From Bacillota bacterium (GTDB lineage Bacteria; Bacillota; Clostridia; Christensenellales; SZUA-584): a stretch of 57,231 nt of DNA. Both the position numbers and the translations under genes were made by a program. This document shows, piece by piece, positions 50,502-57,231 of the stretch. Where the stretch lies: positions 1-57,231 of the forward strand of contig JAEWCC010000039.1 of assembly GCA_023390815.1 (NCBI GenBank), in the 5' to 3' direction. Position 1 is the first letter of the stretch. Every line of letters begins with the position of its first letter. The notes below the pieces were generated by a model. That model searched no databases. It saw only the letters and a program-made list of their open reading frames with translations, and had not been told where the DNA came from.

Positions 50502-51391
50502 AGGAAAAGGAAGCACTGCGCTGGAGCAGCCGGGAAAGTATATTGAAGCACCGCGCGAAACAGAAGCGCAGCCAGCGCGTCGCGTTTAACGTGCTGGGTA
50601 TCGCGGCCGGTATTGCGGTTGCGTCATTGCTCGTGATCATCGGGTTTATCGTAATCAACGGCGCAGGCGAAATCTCGTGGGAATTTTTAAGCACCGGACT
50701 TAAAGAAGCCGGGAAGTATGGCGGTATATTCCCCATCATCATCAATACGCTGTATCTGGTTGGTTTGGGGCTGCTGTTTGCGGTGCCGCTTTCGCTGCTC
50801 GCTGCGATCTATATGACGGAATATGCAAGACAAGGCTTTTTAATCAAAACGATCCGTTACTTTACCACCAACCTGTCCGGCATCCCGAGCATCATATTCG
50901 GCCTGTTCGGCTTCATGTTCTTCGGCAAGATGCTGGGCTGGAGCTGGTCGCTGATGTCCGGTGCGGCGACGATCGCGATCGTGATACTGCCGACGCTGAT
51001 TCGGACGTACGAGGAAGCCATTATGACGGTGCCATCGGGCTATAAGGAAGGTTCACTGGCGCTCGGCACAACGAAATGGCGCACGATGGTGCGCGTGGTG
51101 ATCCCGGCGGCGGCGCCCGGCATTGTCTCGGGTACGGTGCTTGGCATGGGCCGTATCGTGGGAGAGACGGCAGCGCTGTTCTTCACACTGGGCAGCGGCA
51201 CGAAGATTGCGACGAGTCTGATGGACTCGGCACGGTCGCTCTCGCTGCACCTTTATGTGCTGGCCAAGGAAAGTATCAGCATCCCCAAGGCGTATGCCAC
51301 GGCGACGGTGCTGATCGTGATCGTACTGATACTCAACCTGATTGCGGGGGCATTTGGATCCCGCGCAAGCCGATACAAGGAGGGAAGATAA
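50498..51391 (+). CDS. pstA: Phosphate ABC transporter permease PstA
   Basis: PstA is the second membrane subunit. The 297-residue product has six membrane helices and the family runs GKYGGIFPIIINTLYLVGLG, TTNLSGIPSIIFGLFGFMFF and PSGYKEGSLALGTTKWRTMV. The start ATG at 50498 lies in the ATGA overlap with pstC; a longer frame upstream is only a shadow of pstC. It ends directly before pstB. Confidence 0.95.
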   Translation: MKEKEALRWSSRESILKHRAKQKRSQRVAFNVLGIAAGIAVASLLVIIGFIVINGAGEISWEFLSTGLKEAGKYGGIFPIIINTLYLVGLGLLFAVPLSLLAAIYMTEYARQGFLIKTIRYFTTNLSGIPSIIFGLFGFMFFGKMLGWSWSLMSGAATIAIVILPTLIRTYEEAIMTVPSGYKEGSLALGTTKWRTMVRVVIPAAAPGIVSGTVLGMGRIVGETAALFFTLGSGTKIATSLMDSARSLSLHLYVLAKESISIPKAYATATVLIVIVLILNLIAGAFGSRASRYKEGR

Positions 51392-52264
51392 ATGAACGCC
51401 ATGGCAAATGCGGCCGTGAGGTTCACGGAAGAAGCGGAAGCCCGGTTCGCCAGCCAGCTTGAAAACAGCGCAAAAGGCATGGAAGTCAATCCGCAGGAGC
51501 AGACCGCTGCCAATATCAAGGTGCACGTGAAATCGCTGGACCTTTACTATGGTGCTTTTCAAGCACTGAAGAACATCAACATGGACATCGAAGAGAAGCG
51601 CGTGACCGCACTGATCGGGCCGTCGGGCTGCGGAAAATCCACGTTTTTAAAATGCCTCAATCGCATGAACGACTTGATCGCGGGGTGCCGCGTGACGGGC
51701 GAGATCAGCATCGACGGTACGGACATCTATGGGAACGGCATCGATGTTGCGTATCTACGAAAAGAAGTGGGCATGGTATTTCAGAAGCCGAATCCCTTCG
51801 AGATGTCCATATTTGACAATATCGCTTACGGCCCGCGCGTACACGGCCTGCGCGATAAACATACGTTGCAGGAAGTCGTGGAAAAGAGTCTGCGCCACGC
51901 TGCGCTCTGGGATGAGGTCAAGGACCGGCTGAACAAATCCGCGATGGGGCTTTCGGGCGGGCAGCAGCAGCGGCTTTGCATCGCGCGCGTGCTGGCGGTA
52001 GAGCCTTCGATCCTGCTGATGGACGAACCGACCTCCGCGCTGGACCCGATCTCCACAGGCCGCATTGAGGAATTGATCGCCGAGCTTAAAAACGAGTATA
52101 CGATCATCATCGTGACGCACAATATGCAGCAGGCAGCACGCGTATCGGACAGCACGGCGTTCTTCCTGCTGGGCGACATGATCGAGATGGGCAGCACGGC
52201 GCAGATATTCCGCCTGCCGATCGACAAGCGCACCGAGGATTACATCACGGGGAGATTTGGATGA
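51392..52264 (+). CDS. pstB: Phosphate ABC transporter ATP-binding protein PstB
   Basis: PstB is the ATPase driving phosphate import. The 290-residue product has an N-terminal extension of about 40 residues before the usual start (VHVKSLDLYYGAFQALKNIN). The Walker A motif is GPSGCGKST (76-84, K82), the ABC signature LSGGQQQR, and the Walker B motif LLMDEPTSALDP. A second ATG at 51401 is possible, and the extension could be partly untranslated. The operon breaks off here into a kilobase of repeats; phoU follows only at 53,320. Confidence 0.96.
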   Translation: MNAMANAAVRFTEEAEARFASQLENSAKGMEVNPQEQTAANIKVHVKSLDLYYGAFQALKNINMDIEEKRVTALIGPSGCGKSTFLKCLNRMNDLIAGCRVTGEISIDGTDIYGNGIDVAYLRKEVGMVFQKPNPFEMSIFDNIAYGPRVHGLRDKHTLQEVVEKSLRHAALWDEVKDRLNKSAMGLSGGQQQRLCIARVLAVEPSILLMDEPTSALDPISTGRIEELIAELKNEYTIIIVTHNMQQAARVSDSTAFFLLGDMIEMGSTAQIFRLPIDKRTEDYITGRFG

Positions 52265-52282
52265 GCGGAGAACGCAGCAGTA

Positions 52283-52690
52283 AGTACGGTGTAGGCAGCA
52301 ATGGTAAATACGCAGCTTCGGTATTCACGAGGCCGCGGCGCACTTGGTGAATAAGAACGCGTTAGCCGAAGTGTGGTAATTAGGATAGCCACGGTATTCA
52401 CGAGGTTTGATAAGGACTGGCGATGGCTGCCGGATACCGCGCGGCATTGAACTGACGGTGGCTGCCGTACCGCTGCGGACATAATAGCAACGAAGTACGG
52501 TGTAGGGAGTACTGATAAATACTGTAGATTCGGGATTCACGAGGGCCGCGGCGCACTTGATAAATAAAAACGCGTTAATCGAGGTGTGGCGATTAGGAAG
52601 GCTCGGTATTCGCGAGGCTGTATAAGAACTTAGGATGGCTGCCGGTAACCGCGGATAAGGACTGGCGGTGGCTGCCGTACCGCTGCGGAG
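52283..52690. repeat. Degenerate tandem repeat of about 210 bp, two units
   Basis: Unit 1 (about 52283-52482) and unit 2 (about 52494-52690) both begin AAGTACGGTGTAG and end CCGTACCGCTGCGGA. Between lie matching blocks in the same order: ATTCACGAGG, CCGCGGCGCACTTG, AACGCGTTA, GTGTGG.AATTAGGA, GGCTGCCGG, GGCTGCCGTACC. They differ at many positions. Short motifs (GGTATTCACGAGG, GGCTGCCG) also repeat within a unit. Minus-strand frames pass through but look non-coding. Confidence 0.75.
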
Positions 52691-52727
52691 ATGGTAGACT
52701 CTCATCCGGCCCTTCGGGCCCCGGGGT

Positions 52728-52752
52728 CCCCGAAAAGCAGAGCTTTTTGGGG
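52728..52752 (+). repeat. CCCCGAAAAGC hairpin element, copy 3
   Basis: CCCCGAAAAGC-AGA-GCTTTTTGGGG, placed between CTCATCCGGCCC..CCGGGGT and GGGCCACCTTCCCCCAGGGG. Here it is inserted left of the GGCCACC block of family P, whereas at 26,961 it is right of it. Confidence 0.7.
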
Positions 52753-52845
52753 TGGGCCACCTTCCCCCAGGGGAAGGCTTGGGGATACGACAGGTTCGTT
52801 GCAAAATGTTGAAGACGGGTGGATAATAAACAAAAAGAACACAAA

Positions 52846-52906
52846 CACCCTTCAGTCCGAACCGGATTTTCAATCCGGTACCGGACAGCTCCCCTCAAGG
52901 GGAGCC
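52846..52906. repeat. Intergenic repeat family Q, copy 4
   Basis: CACCCTTCAGTCCG, the inverted repeat CCGGATTTTCAATCCGG, TACCGGACAGCTCCCCTC and GGGGAGCC. It lies in the pstB-phoU gap. Confidence 0.65.
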
Positions 52907-52930
52907 CAGGCTGTCGAAAAAGTACCTAAT

Positions 52931-53011
52931 GTCATTCTGAAGGCGCAGAGCGCCTGAAGAATCTTTGAGAATAAAGCCACTTTAAGATTCTTCGCTTGCG
53001 CTCAGAATGAC
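52931..53011. repeat. REP-like palindromic element of 81 bp
   Basis: The ends are inverted copies: GTCATTCTGA..GAAGAATCTT on the left and AAGATTCTTC..TCAGAATGAC on the right, with a short inner hairpin GGCGCAGAGCGCC. Elements of this type, with GAAGAATCTT arms, recur between genes in many bacteria. No transposase is nearby. Confidence 0.7.
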
Positions 53012-53080
53012 AATGAGATGGTTTTTTGACACTATCAGCTCCCCTCAAGGGGAGCCTTGGCAGCGATAAAGTATTTTATG

Positions 53081-53210
53081 CCTCCCTCGGATGAGGGAGG
53101 TGGCACGAAGTGCCGGAGGGAGTGACTGGTTTAGCCAATCTCACTCCTCCAGTCACCTATCGGTGACAGCCCCCGTCCCGGGGTCCCCGAGATGCGCAGC
53201 TTTTTGGGGT
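53081..53210. repeat. Composite intergenic repeat ending in hairpin element copy 4
   Basis: CCTCCCTC/GAGGGAGG forms a hairpin, followed by GGCACGAAGTGCC (palindrome), GGAGGGAGTGACTGG, CAGTCACCTATCGGTGACAG, and a diverged hairpin CCCCGAGATGC-GCA-GCTTTTTGGGG (53185-53209). Several repeat units are joined head to tail. Confidence 0.6.
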
Positions 53211-53319
53211 GGTCGTTCGAGGGGCCAGTGAAAGAGTTTTTTAACACTCTGAGCTCCCCTCAATGGGAGCCTTTGATGGACTGTTATAACTCGTTGTTAC
53301 AGGATTAGGAGGATAGATA

Positions 53320-53985
53320 ATGCCGGTAAGATCGGAATATGACCAGCACTTAAGCGAGCTCAAGCACGAGCTGATACGAATGGCGTCGCTGGTGGAAGAA
53401 GTGCTTGCAGGGTCCATGCGGGCGCTGGTGGCGCGCGATGTGGTGGAAGCACAGCGCATCATCGACAGCGACGACGAGGTGGACGATCTGCAGCAGTCGA
53501 TTGAGGATCAGTGCATCACGCTGATTGCGACGCAGCAGCCTCTGGCACGGGACCTGCGCGTGATCATTTCCGCCATCAAGATGGGCACGGACCTCGAGCG
53601 CATCGCGGACTATGGCGTGGGGGTGGCGCGCGCGGCGCTGCAATTTAAGGACGAGGAATACATCAAGCCGCTCATCGACCTGCCTCGCATGACGGACATC
53701 GCCTGCGAGATGCTGCGCAAGAGCGTGCGCGCGTTTACAGAAGGCAGCGAGGCGCTGGCTGTTGAAGCCGCGAGCCGCGACGCAGAGATGGACGCGCTCT
53801 TTAAGCAGGTATACCGCGAGCTGTTAACCTATGTGCTCGAAAGCCCGCGGCACATTCAGCAGATGGTTTCGTTTGTGCTGATCGCGCGGTATCTGGAGCG
53901 CGTAGGGGATCACATCACCAATGTGTGCGAATGGATCGTATACAACACGACGGGCAAGCGCGTGGACCTGGGGCACTCGAAATAG
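53320..53985 (+). CDS. phoU: Phosphate signalling protein PhoU
   Basis: PhoU links the Pst transporter to the PhoR sensor and represses the Pho regulon when phosphate is ample. The 221-residue helical protein shows the family repeats: IESDDEVD-like IDSDDEVDDLQQSIEDQCIT (about 49-68), SAIKMGTDLERIADYGVGVA (about 85-104), and YLERVGDHITNVCEWIVY near the end. TTAGGAGGATAG is a strong ribosome site. It is separated from pstB by 1,055 bases of repeats. No clear promoter was found directly upstream, so read-through from pstB is possible. Confidence 0.95.
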   Translation: MPVRSEYDQHLSELKHELIRMASLVEEVLAGSMRALVARDVVEAQRIIDSDDEVDDLQQSIEDQCITLIATQQPLARDLRVIISAIKMGTDLERIADYGVGVARAALQFKDEEYIKPLIDLPRMTDIACEMLRKSVRAFTEGSEALAVEAASRDAEMDALFKQVYRELLTYVLESPRHIQQMVSFVLIARYLERVGDHITNVCEWIVYNTTGKRVDLGHSK

Positions 53986-54047
53986 GTGCTGAAAAACCTG
54001 TATTCGGATTGTATACAACCGAAAATGGGTATAAAATGCGAAGACAA

Positions 54048-54074
54048 AGGCGCTTATGCGGGTAATAAGCGCCT
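54048..54074. terminator. Bidirectional terminator between phoU and the CPBP genes
   Basis: A perfect 10-bp inverted repeat, AGGCGCTTAT and ATAAGCGCCT, with a 7-base loop. TTTGTCTT follows the stem on the minus strand and CTTTC on the plus strand. It lies between two convergent units. Confidence 0.65.
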
Positions 54075-54140
54075 ACTTTCGTTGGCCCTACTCTTTTAGT
54101 ATTTATTAGTATGGTGATGTTGTATTGTCACAGGCATATT

Positions 54141-55631
54141 TCACTGAGCGGATTGCTGTGGTATAAGCGAGGAGGACTCCGTCGCCCCCCGTCTGTGCTT
54201 TACGCAGCGCATGCACCGGTCCCGGTCCAGATAGCGCAGCGCCGCGTGAGAGGCGTCATCCGCGTAATCGTCCACCAGACGTGCGATATCGGCGCATTCG
54301 TCACCGTGCATATCTCGACGAAGCAGCGGACAGGGGTAGGTATCGGACTGTCCGGAAATCGCCTTGCCCCGGCGCTTGTTCCAACGGGTTCTTTCGACCA
54401 GCAGCTTTTCCTCAAAGACGGTTTGGGCTGTCCAGATGGCGAGCGCGACAGGATTCTTCCTGATGCGCATACCGTATTGGAGAGCGGATTCGTCGCTACG
54501 GATGAGCAACTTTACCGTGTCTATCACGCCTTGACTGAAGCCCTCAAGGCTGTCCGGCTTAAGGCCACCCGTATTACAAGCGACGGCAAGCAGCGCGGCA
54601 ATTCTTTCGTCTCCGCTGTCCAGCATATCCGCGACGCCTGTGGCATGGCGAATGTACGGCTTGCTGAAATCATCCTTGCGGGAGGCGAGCGCCGCTTTGG
54701 CGATTCCAAGCGCGAGGAAGTACGCCTGTTCTTCCTCGGTAGGGCGGGTAATGAGGCGGTTTTTTCCGGCAAACAGTACGAGCACGATCATGATGACAGC
54801 AAGCGGGATGACGGGCAACACCTCCCAATCGCCCCGCACGCCCCGGTCGAACTGCAGGAATTTCATGCTGAACAGGGCATAGCTGGTATGCAGGTTGCCG
54901 TAATAGGTCGTAAATGCGAGGCCTTTTGTAAAGCTCCACGCGGCGTGCAGACCGCAGGCTGCCCACAGGCTGCCAGTGCGGATGGTGAGAAGCGCCGCAA
55001 GCACTGCCATCAAGAACAGGATCGTCATATTCAGCACGTTGGTACCGTGATCACCGATGCGCAGAAACGTAAATACCGCGGATGATAGCAGTACGGCCGA
55101 CACGACGCCTGTTTTTGCCGTGAGAGAGGACAGCAGATATCCCCGGTACAACATCTCTTCCGACGCTGCCTGCAATATGAACGCCGGGATAAACAGCAGG
55201 GCAACGGGCTTGAATCCGCTGTAGGAAAAGCTCCATGTGGTCAACTCAAGCGTCGCATAAGCTACCAACAGAAGCGTACCCAGCAGAAAGCCAAAACCAA
55301 AGCGGGGCAACGCGTGCCGCCGAGAGAGGCCGATGGTGGACAGTGGCCGCTGCTCCACGCGTTTTACATACAGCAGCACGATAGTAACCAGTATCGCGGT
55401 CAGCGAGAGTGAAACGAGCATGGTCGAAGGCTTGGTGATATAGTGGTAGTGATTGGAGACAAGAGGCATATAGTTGGCGGTATCGACAAAGCCCGCCGGA
55501 ATTTCCCGCACGATGGAGTAAACGACCCACATGACGAACGCGATGACAACAGAAGCCACGACGCCGGGGGAGAAGGAGGCCTCGCGCATGGCGCGGTACA
55601 TTCCGGGCTTACGGATGATCCACTTCTTCAG
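54141..55631 (-). CDS. CPBP-type membrane protein with lost active-site motifs, fused to a degenerate HD domain and Cys tail (paralogue 1)
   Basis: The product (496 residues from a CTG start, 486 from Met 55601) has a CPBP/Abi intramembrane protease domain. Numbered from Met 55601, motif 1 is intact (E148-E149-MLY-R153). In motif 2 the catalytic His is Arg (FTFLR181), and motif 3 reads H219-AAW-S223 instead of HxxxN. A C-terminal domain follows that resembles the RelA/SpoT-type HD hydrolase (KPYIRHATGVADML) with LLHD changed to LLAV. The tail has CPLLRRDM...ECADI and CMRCVKH. Upstream codons LKKWIIRKPG match the start of paralogue 2, and AAGGAG sits 7 bases before CTG 55631. Probably a non-proteolytic partner or sensor. 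Confidence 0.8.
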   Translation of the reverse strand: MKKWIIRKPGMYRAMREASFSPGVVASVVIAFVMWVVYSIVREIPAGFVDTANYMPLVSNHYHYITKPSTMLVSLSLTAILVTIVLLYVKRVEQRPLSTIGLSRRHALPRFGFGFLLGTLLLVAYATLELTTWSFSYSGFKPVALLFIPAFILQAASEEMLYRGYLLSSLTAKTGVVSAVLLSSAVFTFLRIGDHGTNVLNMTILFLMAVLAALLTIRTGSLWAACGLHAAWSFTKGLAFTTYYGNLHTSYALFSMKFLQFDRGVRGDWEVLPVIPLAVIMIVLVLFAGKNRLITRPTEEEQAYFLALGIAKAALASRKDDFSKPYIRHATGVADMLDSGDERIAALLAVACNTGGLKPDSLEGFSQGVIDTVKLLIRSDESALQYGMRIRKNPVALAIWTAQTVFEEKLLVERTRWNKRRGKAISGQSDTYPCPLLRRDMHGDECADIARLVDDYADDASHAALRYLDRDRCMRCVKHRRGATESSSLIPQQSAQ

Positions 55632-55696
55632 AAGCTGACTCCTTTACAGTGATTAGAGCAGCAGCGTATGAACCCGATAGCGTGGGCTTGGTCCGC

Positions 55697-57214
55697 CTAT
55701 TGGGAAATCGCCGCGCTCTCGTTTTGAGGCTTTACGGAGATACTCATGCTGTTATGCTTCGCGCAGCGCATGCACCGGCCGCGGTCCAGATAGCGTAGCG
55801 CCGCGTGTGCATCATCGTCCGCGTAATCTTCCACCATGGGGATGATATCCAGGCATTCGGCGCGCCGGATATCCCGGCGCAGCATGGGGCAATGATAGAT
55901 GTCAGGCCGCCGGGAGGCAGTCTTGCTCCTGCGATTATTCCACTCGGTCTTTTCGATTAGTAGCTTTTCCTCGAACAGGAGCTGCGCCGTCCACACCGCG
56001 AGCGCGGCGGGGTTCGACCGGACTTGTGTACCGTATTCGAGGTCGGTATCGTCGCCGCGGATGAGCGCATTCACCGCTGTCAGCACGTCCGCGCTGAAAC
56101 CCGTCAGGCTGTCCGGCGCGAGTCCGCCCATATTGCAGGCATCCGCAAGAAGCACGGCGGTTCTCTCGGCGTCGGTTTCGAGCATCTGCATGACGCCGAC
56201 GGAATGGCGGATGTACGGCTTGCCGAATTCGTCCTTGCAGGGCGCGAGCGCCTTTTGGGCGATTTCCTGTGCGCGGAAAACCATCTGCTCGCCCTCGGTT
56301 GCGCGGGCGATGACGCGGTTCTTGCCGACGAACAACACGAGCACGATCATGATGATTATCAGCGCAATGGCGGGCAGCGTTCCCGGGCCGCCGAAGACGC
56401 CCCAATTGATCAGTGTGTCGCTTGAGCCGAACGTAAACATGCTATAGCTGGTGGTAATGTGGCCGTATGTTACCGGGGAGAACAGGCCAAATGCAAAGTT
56501 CCACGCCGCGTGCACACCGCAGGCCGCCCACAGGCTGTTTGTGCGCACCGTAAGCAGCGCGCATAACACTCCTAAAAAGAACAGCTGCACCAAAACGAGT
56601 ATATTGGTGTCGCCGACGTGCAGCAACGCGAACAGAAAAGATGTAAACAGTACGGCGCGGATCACGCCGGTTTTCACGGTGATGGAGGAGAGCATGTATC
56701 CGCGGAACAATATCTCCTCGGACGATGCCTGTATGATATAGAGCGGGATGAACAGCAGCGCTACGGACTGAAAGCCTGTGTAAACTGTCGTTCTGGAGGC
56801 CGCTTCCCATGCCGTGCTGAGGATGAGAAGCACAAAGCCGAGCAGATACCCGACCGCAAAGCGGGGGGCGATACGCTCGTGCGAGAGGCCGATGGTAGCA
56901 AGGGGGCGTTTCTCGGCGCGCTTGACGTACAGCACCACGATTCCAATCATGATCACGGTCAGCGAAAGCGCCCAGAGCATGGTGCTCGGCGCGGTGGCAT
57001 AGTTCAGCACGATTTGCAGGGCTTCGCTTGAGTTATTGGTGGGATGGCTGGCGTAGTATGTGTAGTCGATGATGCTGGCCGGAATTTCCCGGACAATGTA
57101 ATTGACCACCAGCATAAAGAACACGATGAGGACGGTGGCCGCGACGCCGGGGGAGAAGGAAGCCTCGCGCATGGCGCGGTACATCTCGGGCTTGCGGATG
57201 ATCCACTTTTTCAA
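55697..57214 (-). CDS. CPBP family intramembrane protease fused to a degenerate HD domain and Cys tail (paralogue 2)
   Basis: The 505-residue product has about eight membrane helices with all CPBP motifs: E166-E167-ILF-R171, F195-ALL-H199 and H235-AAW-N239. Residues about 305-415 resemble the HD fold of RelA/SpoT-type hydrolases (AQEIAQKALAPCKDEFGKPY, IRHSVGVMQML, GFSADVLTAVNALIRG). The HD pair is AD (A357-D358), so metal-dependent catalysis is unlikely. The tail has C442, C454, C481, C484 and H487, conserved in paralogue 1, and may bind zinc. Start is TTG after AAAAGGAG, close to the window end. The family of CPBP proteins includes prenyl-protein proteases and bacteriocin-immunity or abortive-infection proteins; the role here is unknown. 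Confidence 0.82.
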   Translation of the reverse strand: MKKWIIRKPEMYRAMREASFSPGVAATVLIVFFMLVVNYIVREIPASIIDYTYYASHPTNNSSEALQIVLNYATAPSTMLWALSLTVIMIGIVVLYVKRAEKRPLATIGLSHERIAPRFAVGYLLGFVLLILSTAWEAASRTTVYTGFQSVALLFIPLYIIQASSEEILFRGYMLSSITVKTGVIRAVLFTSFLFALLHVGDTNILVLVQLFFLGVLCALLTVRTNSLWAACGVHAAWNFAFGLFSPVTYGHITTSYSMFTFGSSDTLINWGVFGGPGTLPAIALIIIMIVLVLFVGKNRVIARATEGEQMVFRAQEIAQKALAPCKDEFGKPYIRHSVGVMQMLETDAERTAVLLADACNMGGLAPDSLTGFSADVLTAVNALIRGDDTDLEYGTQVRSNPAALAVWTAQLLFEEKLLIEKTEWNNRRSKTASRRPDIYHCPMLRRDIRRAECLDIIPMVEDYADDDAHAALRYLDRGRCMRCAKHNSMSISVKPQNESAAISQ

Positions 57215-57231
57215 GGTAATTCTCCTTTTAT

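Noticed and set aside
52325..52873. A 182-codon minus-strand open frame in the pstB-phoU gap
   Set aside because: It runs through three separate repeat families, repeats the same peptide because of the 210-bp tandem repeat, has no ribosome site and no domain. I treat it as chance.
52911..53040. Insertion sequence around the 81-bp REP-like element
   Set aside because: There is no transposase gene or clear target duplication; only the palindrome is present.
26508..53210. Clustered repeats as a CRISPR array
   Set aside because: The repeats are palindromic, differ in length and family, have no regular spacers, and no cas genes are present.
1..57231. tRNA or rRNA genes
   Set aside because: No cloverleaf with a TTCRANNC arm and no rRNA-like conserved stretch was found in the gaps.

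Overview
The window is Gram-positive, from a motile, moderately GC-rich member of the Clostridia (Firmicutes). The evidence is a Bacillus/Clostridium-type flagellar cluster (FliY instead of a plain FliN, FlhF/FlhG followed by a PilZ protein, SigD and a SwrB-like protein, a YvyF-like protein, FliW-CsrA, FlbD), frequent GTG/TTG starts with strong GGAGG sites, and intergenic palindromes of the kind common in gut Clostridia. Genus or species cannot be fixed from the sequence alone.

Positions 1 to 41,660 hold one continuous flagellum and chemotaxis locus. Block 1 (1-10,629) runs FliK-like, FlhX, FliD, FliS, a FliT/FlgN-like chaperone, YaaR, CheW, an MCP, CheR, CheB, a lytic transglycosylase, FlgB, FlgC, FliE. 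Block 2 (10,770-20,419) encodes the export gate FliO-P-Q-R, FlhB, FlhA, then FlhF, FlhG, a PilZ protein, SigD (sigma-28) and a SwrB-like protein. Block 3 (20,486-26,446) holds the late genes: two rod/hook-type proteins, a YvyF-like protein, FlgM, FlgN, FlgK, FlgL, FliW, CsrA. Flagellin is alone on the minus strand (27,199-28,326). Divergent from it, block 4 (28,592-41,659) runs FliF-G-H-I-J, a MotE-like protein, FliK, FlgD, FlgE, FlbD, MotA, MotB, FliL, FliM, FliY. Three near-identical sigma-28 promoters (TAAAGTTY, 11 bases, NCCGATA) lie before the transglycosylase, before block 3 and before flagellin. The flagellin leader carries two short hairpins presenting GGA, one over the ribosome binding site. 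This fits FliW-CsrA translational control. CheA, CheY, CheC and CheD are not in the window.

Positions 41,660 to 57,231 are accessory. They hold a DUF1697 protein, a secreted protein with a strict six-residue cysteine ladder, three small membrane proteins (one with a nonsense codon at codon 4), a frameshifted M23-type peptidase, an acyltransferase with a zinc ribbon, a DUF1648-like protein, a divergent anchored protein, and a phosphate transport operon (PstC-PstA-PstB) behind a good Pho box but without PstS. PhoU is separated from PstB by about 1 kb of repeats. The window ends with two tandem paralogues (minus strand) that fuse a CPBP/Abi intramembrane protease domain to a degenerate RelA/SpoT-type HD domain and a conserved Cys/His tail. 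One paralogue has lost two of the three CPBP motifs. Intergenic gaps from 26.5 kb onward are filled with several families of palindromic repeats, some nested in each other.

The strongest candidates for something undescribed are the CPBP/pseudo-HD/Cys-tail pair and the cysteine-ladder repeat protein with its GTAACA-repeat promoter.
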